This document shows, one piece after another, positions 1 to 9,052 of a DNA stretch of 64,000 bases. The position numbers and the translations under genes were made by a program. The notes under the pieces were generated by a model. That model was given only the letters and a program-made list of their open reading frames with translations, searched no databases and was not told the DNA's origin. Origin of the DNA: Paenibacillus kyungheensis (GTDB taxonomy: Bacteria > Bacillota > Bacilli > Paenibacillales > Paenibacillaceae); the NCBI RefSeq assembly GCF_028606985.1, contig NZ_CP117416.1, positions 4,006,001-4,070,000 of the forward strand, written 5' to 3'. Position 1 is the stretch's first letter. Each line of letters begins with the position of its first letter.

Positions 1-652
1 CATTTGTACGGAATCCGAGTGTACCGAGAATAGCCATTTTGCGTGCAGCATCCAATCCTTCTACATCACCTGTAGGATCAGATTCTGCATAACCTAATTC
101 TTGAGCTTCTTTAAGCACATCTTCATAGGAAGCTCCTTCTTGACTCATTTTGGTTAAAATATAGTTGGTTGTTCCATTAACGATACCCATGATTTTGATA
201 ATACGATCAGAAGAGAATCCTTCGATTAATGTACGAATAATAGGTATACCACCTGCCACACTAGCTTCATAGAAAACATCGCATTGCTTTTCTTGAGCTT
301 TGGCTAAAATCTCTGAGCCATGCAGTGCCATTAAATCTTTATTAGCTGTTACGATATGTTTGCCAAGATTTAAAGCTTCTAATATATATTCTTTGGTCTG
401 TTCAATGCCACCCATCACTTCTACAATGACATCAATCTCAGGATCACGAATAACTTCCCATGGATCTTCTGTAAGTTTGGACGGATCAATTTCGATATTG
501 CGTAGCTTGTCTATATTTTTTACAGCTACTTTACCAATCAGAATAGGCGATCCTACCTGACTGCTTAGATCTTCTTGATTTCCTTCTACGATACGTACAA
601 CTCCTGTACCTACTGTACCGAGTCCAAGCAATCCTACTTTTACTGGTTTCAT
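1..652 (-). CDS. hom: Homoserine dehydrogenase, N-terminal part (cut by window edge)
   Basis: Reduces aspartate semialdehyde to homoserine, the branch point to threonine and methionine. The visible ~217 residues open with a Rossmann nucleotide-binding motif (VGLLGLGTVGTGVV) and contain EVMGGIE, TANKDLMA and the substrate-loop signature GIVNGTTNYIL, all diagnostic of the family. The ATG at 652 follows an AGGAGGG ribosome site 9 bases upstream. The C-terminal catalytic end and any ACT domain lie outside the window. It follows pheB in the same direction, as expected for an amino-acid block after obgE; thrC/thrB would be expected beyond the edge. Confidence 0.93.
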   Translation of the reverse strand, partial: MKPVKVGLLGLGTVGTGVVRIVEGNQEDLSSQVGSPILIGKVAVKNIDKLRNIEIDPSKLTEDPWEVIRDPEIDVIVEVMGGIEQTKEYILEALNLGKHIVTANKDLMALHGSEILAKAQEKQCDVFYEASVAGGIPIIRTLIEGFSSDRIIKIMGIVNGTTNYILTKMSQEGASYEDVLKEAQELGYAESDPTGDVEGLDAARKMAILGTLGFRTN

Positions 653-692
653 ATGTTGTTTCCCTCCTGGAACTATTCGTTAGCAAGCTTTT

Positions 693-698
693 ATTATA
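693..698 (-). promoter_or_regulatory. Possible -10 box for hom
   Basis: A perfect TATAAT on the minus strand 41 bases before the hom start. No good -35 is seen at 16-18 bases, so hom may also be read through from pheB. Found by eye only. Confidence 0.3.
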
Positions 699-763
699 GG
701 ATATTTATTTTATTGTAGCTTATCCTATATTGCTTCTAGATTAAAGTAGATTCACTGATAAGA

Positions 764-1201
764 TTATCCTTGACCGGTAATCCGAATTTGTTTGACACCC
801 GGAACATTTTCCATCGCTTCTACCATCGTTTCCAAATCTTCTGTTAAGCGAGAAATCTCTACAGAGAGTACCACATTCGCTCGACCTTGAAGAGGAATAC
901 TTTGATGAATTGTTAATACATTCCCACCGTACTCTGCCATCAGACCCAGTACATGAGACAAAATACCGGAACGATGCTCTAAATCAAATGAGATCGTAAT
1001 AATCTGATCTTTTTCCAAACGGTTAAGCGGATGAATCCCATCTTTGTATTTATAAAAAGCACTCCGGCTTAAACCAACTTTTTCGACTGCTTCGTTAATC
1101 GTCCGAGTCTCTCCAGCAGCAAGCAGTTCTTTCACACGCATCGTTTTGATCACTGCTTCTGGTAAAATATCTTCTCGAACTAAATAATAGCGCTCTTTCA
1201 C
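764..1201 (-). CDS. pheB: ACT-domain protein PheB
   Basis: A 145-residue protein with an N-terminal helical segment resembling a small HTH (around LSRSAFYKYKDGI, residues 44-56) and a C-terminal ACT domain from about residue 70 (ISFDLEHRSGILSHVL). ACT domains bind amino acids. In Bacillus the orthologue follows obg and precedes pheA; the precise role is unsettled and a regulatory part in amino-acid synthesis is inferred. It starts with GTG, preceded by a GAGGAG ribosome site. A terminator separates it from obgE and it has its own promoter. Confidence 0.85.
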   Translation of the reverse strand: MKERYYLVREDILPEAVIKTMRVKELLAAGETRTINEAVEKVGLSRSAFYKYKDGIHPLNRLEKDQIITISFDLEHRSGILSHVLGLMAEYGGNVLTIHQSIPLQGRANVVLSVEISRLTEDLETMVEAMENVPGVKQIRITGQG

Positions 1202-1242
1202 AACGTCCTCTCCTCAAAGACTCATGTATTCGTATAGTGGAC

Positions 1243-1271
1243 ATTATAAAGTAACCATTCGTGTTAGGCAA
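1243..1271 (-). promoter_or_regulatory. Sigma-A promoter for pheB(-hom)
   Basis: TTGCCT (1266-1271), a 17-base spacer and TATAAT (1243-1248) on the minus strand, 42 bases before the pheB start. It lies just after the obgE terminator, so it restarts transcription. Confidence 0.6.
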
Positions 1272-1370
1272 CTATATTACGAAGAAAGGTCATTTTGCAC
1301 AACTTTTCTAATATTATTTCCTTACCTATTTTATAGAGCAAAACGATTAGCTTTCTTCTAAAATCATAAC

Positions 1371-1407
1371 AAAAAAACCGAACATGATGATCCATGTCCG
1401 GTTTTTG
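1371..1407 (-). terminator. Intrinsic terminator after obgE
   Basis: Minus-strand hairpin with arms AACCGGACATG and CATGTTCGGTT followed by seven T. It closes the spo0B-obgE unit. Confidence 0.8.
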
Positions 1408-1426
1408 ATAGTGATATAGATTGCGC

Positions 1427-2737
1427 TTAGAAGTAACTACTACCTTCAACAAATTCAAATTCAAGCTCACCGATACGTACTAATGTGCCATCTTTCGCAC
1501 CACGTTGACGAAGTTCGCTATCTACACCCATATGACGAAGTGTACGTCCTAATTTGAGAATAGCATCATGAGAGTTCAACTGCATCCGTTTCATCATGTT
1601 CTCAATTTTGGCACTTTCCACAACAAAAGTATCGTTCTCGCGACGAATAATAAAGCCATCGTCTTCTTTCTTTTCTAACGTGTACACTTTACGTTCAGCA
1701 ATTTGTTCTACTTCTTCTACCGCTACTGCATCTGGTAATTTATCAAGCATATCGACTGTTTTGTAAAGCATTTCTTGAATACCATCACGAGTCAACGCAG
1801 AAATAGGAAGAATTTCAATATCTGAACGAACTTCACGTACTTTTTTAGAGAATTCTTCTAAGTTTTCTTGAGCTTGTGGATCGTCCATTTTATTAGCTGC
1901 AATAATTTGTAGACGATTTTCAAGTTCTGCATTATACAGTTTTAATTCTTCGTTGATTTTCTGCCAGTCCTCAAATGGATCGCGTCCTTCTGAACCGGAC
2001 ATATCTACCACATGAATAATTACACGCGTACGTTCAACATGACGTAAAAATTCATGTCCAAGCCCTATGCCTTCATGTGCACCTTCAATCAATCCAGGTA
2101 GATCAGCCATCACAAAACTGCGTCCATCTCCTACATCAACCACACCCAAGTTCGGAGTGATTGTTGTAAAATGGTATGCGCCAATTTTGGGCTGAGCAGC
2201 AGATACTACAGATAACAGTGTAGATTTACCTACACTTGGAAAACCAACTAACCCTACATCAGCCATTACTTTAAGTTCAAGTACGATATAACGTTCTTGT
2301 CCTTCTTCACCATTTTCAGCGATTTGAGGAGCTGTATTCGCTGCTGTAGCAAAACGAACGTTACCACGTCCGCCACGTCCACCTTTAGCAATAACGATCT
2401 CTTGACCGTGACGAGTCAAATCTGCAATCACTTCGCCTGTATCATCATTCAAAATCACTGTACCTGGAGGAATACGAACAATCGTATGTTCTGCATTCGC
2501 ACCATGCTGACTTTTATTACGACCTTTAACGCCACGTTCGCCTTTGAAATGACGTTGGTACCGGAAATCCATCAATGTTCGCAAACCTTCATCTACACGA
2601 AAAATGACATCTCCACCACGTCCACCGTCGCCACCTGCCGGGCCGCCGTTAGGTACATATTTTTCACGACGGAAAGAGATAATACCATCTCCACCGTCAC
2701 CGCCTTTTACATAAATCTTCGCTTTATCTACAAACAT
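1427..2737 (-). CDS. obgE: Obg GTPase (Spo0B-associated GTP-binding protein)
   Basis: A 436-residue essential GTPase linked to 50S ribosome maturation and the stress response. Domains in order: glycine-rich Obg fold (about 1-158, with GGDGGDG and [13 protein letters not shown]), G domain (about 159-330: P-loop GFPSVGKST, switch [16 protein letters not shown]), and C-terminal OCT domain (about 350-430). The ribosome site AGAGGTG precedes the ATG. It starts 10 bases after the spo0B stop, so the two are co-transcribed, as in Bacillus. Confidence 0.97.
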   Translation of the reverse strand: MFVDKAKIYVKGGDGGDGIISFRREKYVPNGGPAGGDGGRGGDVIFRVDEGLRTLMDFRYQRHFKGERGVKGRNKSQHGANAEHTIVRIPPGTVILNDDTGEVIADLTRHGQEIVIAKGGRGGRGNVRFATAANTAPQIAENGEEGQERYIVLELKVMADVGLVGFPSVGKSTLLSVVSAAQPKIGAYHFTTITPNLGVVDVGDGRSFVMADLPGLIEGAHEGIGLGHEFLRHVERTRVIIHVVDMSGSEGRDPFEDWQKINEELKLYNAELENRLQIIAANKMDDPQAQENLEEFSKKVREVRSDIEILPISALTRDGIQEMLYKTVDMLDKLPDAVAVEEVEQIAERKVYTLEKKEDDGFIIRRENDTFVVESAKIENMMKRMQLNSHDAILKLGRTLRHMGVDSELRQRGAKDGTLVRIGELEFEFVEGSSYF

Positions 2738-2747
2738 GATTACACCT

Positions 2748-3599
2748 CTAATTTTTAGAATCCACTAACACTTGCAGAGAAATGGAGGCAGGATCTTCTT
2801 CCGTTCGAGTTGCTGTGATCTGGGTGTCTTGAACAATCAAATCAATAGCTTCCCATACTCCATCAGGATTAGGATACTCTTCTTCTGGCTCAAATATAAA
2901 ATGAACTGCTCCTTCATATTCGCTCACCATCAGAAATAGTGTGGGGCACTCACCCCAGGACGATCCACCAAATTGCTCATATGCAGAGACCGTCTCTTTG
3001 ATGACTCGGGTCAATTCCTCACTCTGTTCCGTTCCCAATCGATCTGCAAGCGTGATTCCGTCATTTAATTCAACTTCTAATTGAATCGAACGATTCACCG
3101 CTTTAAAAGATTGTAAATAAAAAACAAGGGAATGAATACCCAGTTTGGAAACGCGACTCTCTGCTAGCATTTGCTCTTTAATTCTTTCAACACATTCGAC
3201 TTGCTTATCACGTTTGCCTAATTGAACATAACCGTACAATAATTGGAGTTCATTCATCCAGTCATGCCGATGATGGCTTAAAGCATCAACTGCTACTGCA
3301 TAGACTTCATCTAATTCTGTATGAGCTTGGTCAATGACTGCACGTTGTTTTTGATGTTCTGCTTGATACTGTTTCTTTTTCACAGCCATTTTGGATTGTC
3401 CGTTATGGTATTCTCCAAGTTGCACTTGCTCACGCTTTTCATAAAAACGACGTGTATATTGTACACCTTTTGCATAGGCTGCAACAATCCAGATGCCGAG
3501 TACAATGTAAGCAATCCAAGATTGCGTCCAATAAGCAATAATTAATGGGATGATAATAGAAATAAGTAAAAGCGTGGGTACTTGATTGGATTGCTTCAT
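2748..3599 (-). CDS. spo0B: Spo0B-like sporulation phosphotransferase with membrane anchor
   Basis: Position (rpmA-spo0B-obgE) and the helical H-box [19 protein letters not shown] mark this as Spo0B, which passes phosphate from Spo0F to Spo0A. The phosphoacceptor is probably His112. The 283-residue form starts at the ATG at 3599, which has a GGAGAG site; an upstream in-frame start at 3650 lacks one. Unlike the ~190-residue soluble Bacillus Spo0B, it has an N-terminal hydrophobic segment (about residues 8-43, one or two membrane helices) and a linker before the H-box. The C-terminal half is a degenerate kinase-like domain without obvious ATP motifs. Confidence 0.82.
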   Translation of the reverse strand: MKQSNQVPTLLLISIIIPLIIAYWTQSWIAYIVLGIWIVAAYAKGVQYTRRFYEKREQVQLGEYHNGQSKMAVKKKQYQAEHQKQRAVIDQAHTELDEVYAVAVDALSHHRHDWMNELQLLYGYVQLGKRDKQVECVERIKEQMLAESRVSKLGIHSLVFYLQSFKAVNRSIQLEVELNDGITLADRLGTEQSEELTRVIKETVSAYEQFGGSSWGECPTLFLMVSEYEGAVHFIFEPEEEYPNPDGVWEAIDLIVQDTQITATRTEEDPASISLQVLVDSKN

Positions 3600-3673
3600 G
3601 GTTTCTCTCCATTCTTTCAATGGCTTTTTAACCAAGAACAAGTATAACATATAGCGCAGAATTTTATGACATT

Positions 3674-3702
3674 ATTATACTAAAAATTACGTTAACGTCC
3701 AA
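3674..3702 (-). promoter_or_regulatory. Possible sigma-A promoter for spo0B-obgE
   Basis: TTGGAC (3697-3702), 17-base spacer, TATAAT (3674-3679) on the minus strand. The -10 is perfect and the -35 weak. It sits between the rpmA terminator and spo0B. Confidence 0.4.
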
Positions 3703-3721
3703 CTTATATGCAAATATAATA

Positions 3722-3752
3722 AGCCCCCGGCACATCAAGTACCGGAGGCTTA
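3722..3752 (-). terminator. Terminator-like hairpin after rpmA
   Basis: Minus-strand arms AAGCCTCCGG and CCGGGGGCTT lie 27 bases past the rpmA stop. The following tract is TATTATATT rather than pure T, so termination may be partial. Confidence 0.6.
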
Positions 3753-3778
3753 TCTAATCTAACCTATCAGGTTTATGA

Positions 3779-4090
3779 TTAATTTTCGATTGCTGCTGCT
3801 ACTGGTGCAACGTCAACCGGGTAGACGCTCACTTTTTTACGGTCGCGGCCCCAACGTTCGAATTTAACAACGCCGTCCACTTTTGCAAATAGTGTATCGT
3901 CTTTACCGATGCCTACATTAGTTCCTGGGTGAATTTTTGTACCGCGTTGACGGAACAAAATATTACCACCAGTTACGAATTGTCCATCAGCACGTTTTGC
4001 TCCCAAACGTTTGGAGTGAGAATCACGTCCGTTTTTTGTGGAACCTACACCTTTTTTCGATGCGAATAACTGCAAATTAATTTTTAACAT
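3779..4090 (-). CDS. rpmA: Ribosomal protein L27 with cleavable N-terminal extension
   Basis: A 103-residue 50S protein whose N terminus reaches the peptidyl-transferase centre. It begins [18 protein letters not shown]: Firmicutes make L27 with this short prepeptide, cut by Prp after LQ-x-F to expose the functional end, so cleavage here is predicted between F9 and A10. The body ([29 protein letters not shown]) is typical. It lies directly downstream of prp, its processing protease. Confidence 0.97.
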   Translation of the reverse strand: MLKINLQLFASKKGVGSTKNGRDSHSKRLGAKRADGQFVTGGNILFRQRGTKIHPGTNVGIGKDDTLFAKVDGVVKFERWGRDRKKVSVYPVDVAPVAAAIEN

Positions 4091-4106
4091 GTGGTCTACC
4101 TCCTTC

Positions 4107-4442
4107 TTACGAGATTGTGACTTGCTTTATTTTTATATACTTATCATATTCATCTTCAATTCCAATAAGAATAACCTGCATAGATTCAAGTAACAGTTGA
4201 ATCTGTTCCACATTTGCATTTTCCGAAAGCTTCGGTAAACGCGCACTTAGAAACCCGTCTTTCATTCTTGATTTCATGACTACTCCTGTTAAAGCTTCAA
4301 CTGAGTTCACTGTTCCGATTGTTATAGCGGAAACAGCAGCACAGACAATATCTTCACCAGGATCGGCATAACCGGCATGTCCTCGGGATGAAAAACCATC
4401 AATCGTACCATCTGGTCTACGTTCGATTCGCACGATAATCAA
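4107..4442 (-). CDS. prp: L27-processing cysteine protease Prp
   Basis: A 111-residue protease (YsxB family) that removes the L27 prepeptide. The catalytic pair is visible as His22 in SRGHAGYA and Cys34 in EDIVCAAVS, the spacing known from Staphylococcus Prp. The start is a TTG with an AAGGTG ribosome site 7 bases upstream; it gives the family's usual M-I-x-V opening. It sits between rplU and rpmA, the conserved arrangement that matches protease to substrate. Confidence 0.93.
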   Translation of the reverse strand: MIIVRIERRPDGTIDGFSSRGHAGYADPGEDIVCAAVSAITIGTVNSVEALTGVVMKSRMKDGFLSARLPKLSENANVEQIQLLLESMQVILIGIEDEYDKYIKIKQVTIS

Positions 4443-4455
4443 TTACCGCACCTTC

Positions 4456-4767
4456 TTATGCCTGGATTTTTCCGATAGTTACTTTTGTATATGGTTGACG
4501 ATGACCTTGTTTCACGTGATAGTTCTTCTTAGGTTTGTATTTGTAAACTACAACCTTAGCTCCTTTGCCGTGTTTCTCGACAGTCGCTGTTACAGAAGCA
4601 CCTTCTACCAACGGTAAACCAGTTACCAAACCATCTTCTTTAGATACTGCTAGAACACGGTCGAAAGTTACGCTGTCGCCATCATTAGCGTCCAACTTTT
4701 CAATGAACAATACGTCGCCCTCTTGAACTTTGTATTGTTTACCACCTGTTTCGATAATTGCGTACAT
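4456..4767 (-). CDS. rplU: Ribosomal protein L21
   Basis: A 103-residue 50S protein. It begins [14 protein letters not shown] and ends with the typical [21 protein letters not shown] stretch (split here only for length: [10 protein letters not shown], then [11 protein letters not shown]). A GAGGAGGTG ribosome site precedes the ATG. It is first in the rplU-prp-rpmA unit and follows a structured leader, consistent with autogenous control of this operon in Bacilli. Confidence 0.97.
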   Translation of the reverse strand: MYAIIETGGKQYKVQEGDVLFIEKLDANDGDSVTFDRVLAVSKEDGLVTGLPLVEGASVTATVEKHGKGAKVVVYKYKPKKNYHVKQGHRQPYTKVTIGKIQA

Positions 4768-4893
4768 TTGAATTGCACCTCCTCATGTCTCAGACTCGCC
4801 TAATGCAGGTGTCATACGTTCTACAACGTATAAGCTTGTGACCCCATCGGAGCGGTTACAGCATGTGAAAAGCTTATGAACCAGACACATACT
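4768..4893 (-). ncRNA. Probable L21 (rplU) leader RNA
   Basis: About 125 untranslated bases separate the predicted start point from rplU. They contain at least one clear hairpin (arms ATACGTT/AACGTAT) just before the ribosome-site region. Bacilli carry a known rplU leader that L21 may bind; identity is inferred from position and needs a covariance-model scan. Confidence 0.55.
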
Positions 4894-4898
4894 TGACT

Positions 4899-4927
4899 AT
4901 TCTATCACAGCCATTTTAAGAAATCAA
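4899..4927 (-). promoter_or_regulatory. Sigma-A promoter for rplU-prp-rpmA
   Basis: TTGATT (4922-4927), 17-base spacer, TAGAAT (4899-4904) on the minus strand. The -35 overlaps the last codons of the RNase gene, so the ribosomal operon starts inside the end of its upstream neighbour. Confidence 0.6.
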
Positions 4928-6171
4928 TCTTTTATCCATGATGCTATTTTACCGGTTCCCTGACAGACGGTACAGGTCTCATATGAAAAGCCACCTGTTT
5001 CTTCGCGAACTTTTTTACGAGTTAATTCTAAAAGTCCTAATCGTGTCCATCCAACAATATGAGTTTTGGTCCGATCTCTTTGTAAGATCTGTTCTAAAGC
5101 TTCTACTACTGATCGGCGATTAGCTTCATTATCCATATCTATAAAATCCACAATAATGATTCCACCGGTATCCCGTAGCCGAAGCAATCGTGCAATTTCT
5201 GAAGCTGCTTGAAGATTAGTCTGCGTTACTGTATCTTCCAGTGTGATTCCACCTGTGAATTTACCTGTATTTACATCAATCACCGTAAAAGCTTCTGTCT
5301 GATCCCATACAATATAACCGCCACTTTGCAACCATACTTTACGTTGAAAATCACGATGCAATTGTTCGTGTATATTCATTGCATGGAATAAAGGCTCTTT
5401 CTCTGTATAAATAGATACCGGTGGTTGTACTCCAGCAGGAAGTAAGGTTTGCAGAAATTGAATAGCAGAAGTAGCTCGCTCTTGGTTATCAATAATCAAT
5501 TGATCTTGTAATGGATTAAATACATCACGAATTAATCGTTCCACCATCCCTAGATCACGATGTAATTCTGCTGGAGCCGATTTCTGAACAAAAGATTCAC
5601 GAATATGTTGCCAGTGTTGTCTTAGTGTATTCAGATCATTTGTAATGGCTTCGTCATTTTCTCCTTCAGCTACAGTACGTAAAATAAGCCCTTCTTCACC
5701 TTGCTTCAAATGTGAACCCAATTGACGTAATCTTGCCCGCTCTCCATCGGTACTGATCTTTTTGGATACAGCAATATAGTCAGCTTCCGGCATATAGACA
5801 ATCCATCGCCCTGGCAATGAATAATGAGTGGTAATACGTGCCCCTTTGTTCGCATAAGGTTCTTTGGTCACCTGTACTAGTATTTCTTGACCAGGTTTTA
5901 ATAGATCAGCAATACTTGGTTTGACTTTCGGTTGTTTATCTAAATGAGCATGCAAAACATCATCAATATATAGAAAAGCATTTTTCTTCTGACCAATATC
6001 TACAAATGCAGCTTGCATCCCCGGCAGAACATTCATCACTTTTCCTTTATAAAAACTTCCAGCAATTCCGCTACCTGATGATTGTTCTGAAGCAAATTCA
6101 ACTAATTTACTATTATCAAGCAGTACCATACGTGTATCTTTGACACCACAGTTTACAATCATTTGCTTCAC
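4924..6171 (-). CDS. rng: Ribonuclease E/G family endoribonuclease
   Basis: A single-strand endoribonuclease of RNA processing and decay, absent from B. subtilis but usual in Paenibacillaceae. It has an N-terminal S1 RNA-binding region (SFYKGKVMNVLPGMQAAFVD, then KKNAFLYIDDVL), catalytic aspartates in FTVIDVNTGKFTGG and GGIIIVDFIDM, and a C-terminal zinc-link CTVCQGTGK. At 415 residues it matches RNase G rather than the longer RNase E; the degradosome tail is missing. The GTG at 6171 was chosen because AGAGGTGG lies 8 bases upstream; a GTG at 6183 overlaps that ribosome site. Confidence 0.92.
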   Translation of the reverse strand: MKQMIVNCGVKDTRMVLLDNSKLVEFASEQSSGSGIAGSFYKGKVMNVLPGMQAAFVDIGQKKNAFLYIDDVLHAHLDKQPKVKPSIADLLKPGQEILVQVTKEPYANKGARITTHYSLPGRWIVYMPEADYIAVSKKISTDGERARLRQLGSHLKQGEEGLILRTVAEGENDEAITNDLNTLRQHWQHIRESFVQKSAPAELHRDLGMVERLIRDVFNPLQDQLIIDNQERATSAIQFLQTLLPAGVQPPVSIYTEKEPLFHAMNIHEQLHRDFQRKVWLQSGGYIVWDQTEAFTVIDVNTGKFTGGITLEDTVTQTNLQAASEIARLLRLRDTGGIIIVDFIDMDNEANRRSVVEALEQILQRDRTKTHIVGWTRLGLLELTRKKVREETGGFSYETCTVCQGTGKIASWIKD

Positions 6172-6290
6172 TATATGTTCCACCTCTATCTCTCATCAAG
6201 GCTACTATTTATCTAACGAACCTTATAAGTTCCCTTGATGTCTAGACGTTATCTGTAAGTAAAAAGTTTCATCATCACTATAGTGTTAAC

Positions 6291-6316
6291 AAAAAACCGG
6301 CACCTTCCGGTACCGG
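6291..6316 (-). terminator. Intrinsic terminator after the rodA-like gene
   Basis: Minus-strand hairpin with an 8-bp stem (CCGGTACC / GGTGCCGG), GGAA loop and six T, directly abutting the stop codon. It closes the unit that begins far upstream at maf/mreB. Confidence 0.88.
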
Positions 6317-7462
6317 CTATTCTAATTCGTATTTTTCTTGATAAATCTTAATACTAAGGACAAGCCCGATACTAAACATATTCAAAAGCAATGAAGTACC
6401 GCCGTAGCTAATAAATGGTAACGTGATTCCTGTAATAGGCATCAGACCAATCATCATACCCACATTTTCAAAAATCTGAAATACGAACATGCTGACAATT
6501 CCGATAATAATATATGAACCTCGCCGATCATAACACTGCAATGCAATCAAAATCATCCTATAGATGAGTAAGAAATACAAAAGTAATAATATCGATGCTC
6601 CGATAAACCCAAATTCTTCACCAATAACAACAAAAATAGAATCTGAATACGGATAAGGTACAAATTTATTATTTTTTAATTGTCCATTCATATAACCGTC
6701 GCCTAGCAAACCGCCTGATCCTACAGCAATCAATGCATAACTAGATTGATGCTTATCATCATCTGAAGCTTGGGCTGGATCTATAAATGTATTGATACGT
6801 TGATACCAGTGCAACTTACTATGGCTTTCTAAGTAATCATGAATCTGTGTATTAAAGGTAGTAAACATCACTACAACCAATATGAGTCCACCTACAATTG
6901 TCGTTATTCCAATGAGTACATGGGTATATTTGGTGTTACCGATCCACAACATACCTACCAGTATAATAAGATAGATAATCGCATTTCCCAAATCGGGTTG
7001 AATCAATACAATCAGAAAAGGTACCAATGCAATAAAAGCCGTTGGTATCAGATCAGAACGAAATCGAAGAGGATCTCCGTCTCTTTTACTTAACATATGA
7101 GCCATCGTTAAGATAAGCACAATTTTGACCATTTCGGCAGGTTGAAATTGTAACCCTCCTGGAAAAGCATACCAGCTTTTGGCACCATTAATCTCTGAAC
7201 CAAACGGATACAATAACAACAGCGAAAGTAAACCTAAGCCATATAAATACCAGTGTTTGCGTAATAAGATGCGATAATCAAATATACTGACTGCAAATAA
7301 AACGATAAACCCGATGACATAGAAAATGATCGTCCGCGTATCATAGCCCTGAAATTTGGGATCAGGAGCAATTGCACTGCGCACGATCAACGTGCTAAAC
7401 ACCATAAAAACAACGAGTAAAGTAATAATACCCAAGTCTAGCTTTTTTAGCTTGTTAAGCAA
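6317..7462 (-). CDS. rodA: RodA/FtsW/SpoVE-family peptidoglycan glycosyltransferase
   Basis: A 381-residue SEDS protein with about ten membrane helices. SEDS proteins polymerise lipid II with a class B PBP; the RodA branch acts in lateral wall growth with MreBCD. Signatures include FQPAEMVKI, LIQPDLGNAIIY, SDSIFVVIGEEFGFIG and PFISYGGTSLL. It begins with TTG 6 bases after minD. In Bacillus-type synteny this slot after minD holds spoIVFA/spoIVFB, so placement here with mre/min genes is unusual but functionally apt. FtsW and SpoVE are alternatives; its neighbours favour RodA. Confidence 0.88.
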   Translation of the reverse strand: MLNKLKKLDLGIITLLVVFMVFSTLIVRSAIAPDPKFQGYDTRTIIFYVIGFIVLFAVSIFDYRILLRKHWYLYGLGLLSLLLLYPFGSEINGAKSWYAFPGGLQFQPAEMVKIVLILTMAHMLSKRDGDPLRFRSDLIPTAFIALVPFLIVLIQPDLGNAIIYLIILVGMLWIGNTKYTHVLIGITTIVGGLILVVVMFTTFNTQIHDYLESHSKLHWYQRINTFIDPAQASDDDKHQSSYALIAVGSGGLLGDGYMNGQLKNNKFVPYPYSDSIFVVIGEEFGFIGASILLLLYFLLIYRMILIALQCYDRRGSYIIIGIVSMFVFQIFENVGMMIGLMPITGITLPFISYGGTSLLLNMFSIGLVLSIKIYQEKYELE

Positions 7463-7468
7463 AATCGA

Positions 7469-8263
7469 TCAACCCATTCCAAAAAACTTCTTAAAGCGAG
7501 TGAATGCACTTTTCTTTTGATCCAGTGGCATCAAAGGAACTGTGTCACCTAAAATACGACGAGCAATATTACGATAAGCAATCGCTGCTTTGGATTCAGG
7601 ATTCATGACTGTAGGTTCCCCTGAGTTGGCAGCTTTGATCACCATTTCATCATCCGGTACAACACCTAAAAGATCAATATTCAGCACTTGTAATACTTCA
7701 TCAATATCCAGCATATCTCCTGATTTGACCATACTTTGACGAATACGGTTCACAATCAATTTGGGTGCTGTAATATGTGAATTTTCAAGTAATCCGATCA
7801 CTCGATCTGCATCTCGAACAGAAGCATTTTCGGGCGTTGTCATAACGATCGCTTGATCTGCACCTGCAATCGCATTTTTGAATCCTTGCTCTATACCTGC
7901 CGGGCAATCAATCACTACATAGTCAAAGTCTTTTTTGAGCTCTAAAATGATTTCTTTGACTTGTTCTGGTGATACAGAATTTTTATCTTTTGTTTGCGCA
8001 GCTGGAAGCATGTATAACTCATCAAACCGTTTATCTTTGACTAGTGCTTGATTTAAACGGCAACGACCATCCGCTACATCACAAAGATCATAAATAATCC
8101 GGTTTTCCAGCCCCATTACAACATCCAGATTACGTAAACCGATATCTGTATCGACTAGACAGACTTTCTTACCAAGAAGCGCGAGCGCGGTACCTATATT
8201 AGCAGTAGTGGTTGTCTTTCCAACTCCGCCTTTGCCTGAAGTGACGACAATAGCCTCTCCCAT
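7469..8263 (-). CDS. minD: Septum-site determining ATPase MinD
   Basis: A 264-residue ATPase that tethers MinC at the membrane to block polar division. It has the deviant Walker A (VTSGKGGVGKTTTTAN), the switch motif VIDCPAGIEQGF, and a C-terminal amphipathic membrane-targeting helix (SAFTRFKKFFGMG). It starts 3 bases after the minC stop, so translation is coupled. No minE is seen; Firmicutes use DivIVA/MinJ instead. Confidence 0.97.
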   Translation of the reverse strand: MGEAIVVTSGKGGVGKTTTTANIGTALALLGKKVCLVDTDIGLRNLDVVMGLENRIIYDLCDVADGRCRLNQALVKDKRFDELYMLPAAQTKDKNSVSPEQVKEIILELKKDFDYVVIDCPAGIEQGFKNAIAGADQAIVMTTPENASVRDADRVIGLLENSHITAPKLIVNRIRQSMVKSGDMLDIDEVLQVLNIDLLGVVPDDEMVIKAANSGEPTVMNPESKAAIAYRNIARRILGDTVPLMPLDQKKSAFTRFKKFFGMG

Positions 8264-8266
8264 GTA

Positions 8267-8941
8267 CTACACCCCTTTGAACACATTGAAATCCCGACCA
8301 AGTCGAGCAATATTAGCCATTTTATCAATCTTCATGATTCCGTCCTGCAAATAAGCAAATTCCATATGAGATTCTCGACTTTCACCTTCATCTGGCGGGC
8401 GACTAATCATATCCGCGATCCGAATCTGTGTAGGTGAGAAAAAAGAAGCAGCGATTACAGCCTGTTCATTACCATCTATACCTGCATGAGCCATTCCACG
8501 AAGTGCTCCCAAAATATAGATATCACCTGTACTAATAATCGTACCTCCTGCATTAACATCGCCTAGAAATAGAACGGTTCCTTCATGCTCAAGTACCTGA
8601 CCGGAACGAATCATACCACTGATCGTTTTGACCATATGTTTTTCTGGCAAAGATGCTACTACAGGTTCCTCATGCGGAGAATCAAATGAACGAACAATCA
8701 GATTTCCTTTTTGACTAAGTATATCTAACAATGTATCTTTTTGTTCATCTGTAATTTCCCGTTTTCCTAATTTCATATCAATATGAACTAGCGGGCCTGT
8801 TAAAATATTTTGATGACTATGTTCCAGCTTATACGTCAGCTCTGTTACAAGGTCATTAAATTCACATTGATCATCAAATTGAAAAATCAATCCATCTTTG
8901 ATTCCTTTGATGGTTACATATCTTGATGATTTTACAGCCAT
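8267..8941 (-). CDS. minC: Septum-site determining protein MinC
   Basis: A 224-residue FtsZ assembly inhibitor. The C-terminal beta-helix domain (about 105-205) is recognisable from VLEHEGTVLFLGDVNAGGTI and DIYILGALRGMAHAG; the N-terminal half is the less conserved FtsZ-interacting domain. It follows mreD after 111 bases and precedes minD by 3. Confidence 0.95.
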   Translation of the reverse strand: MAVKSSRYVTIKGIKDGLIFQFDDQCEFNDLVTELTYKLEHSHQNILTGPLVHIDMKLGKREITDEQKDTLLDILSQKGNLIVRSFDSPHEEPVVASLPEKHMVKTISGMIRSGQVLEHEGTVLFLGDVNAGGTIISTGDIYILGALRGMAHAGIDGNEQAVIAASFFSPTQIRIADMISRPPDEGESRESHMEFAYLQDGIMKIDKMANIARLGRDFNVFKGV

Positions 8942-8989
8942 TCACCTGTCACCCCCACCTTACTATCAGTTCGTGCTAGTCGCGGGATT

Positions 8990-9019
8990 TTCCTGCTTCA
9001 TCCGCAAATTAAGCAGGAA
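8990..9019. other. Hairpin in the mreD-minC gap
   Basis: A perfect 9-bp inverted repeat (TTCCTGCTT / AAGCAGGAA) with a 12-base loop. No T-tract follows on either strand, so it does not look like a terminator; an mRNA stability or processing element is possible. Confidence 0.35.
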
Positions 9020-9052
9020 CTGAATGTCTCTGCATGTGGGAATATTATACGT

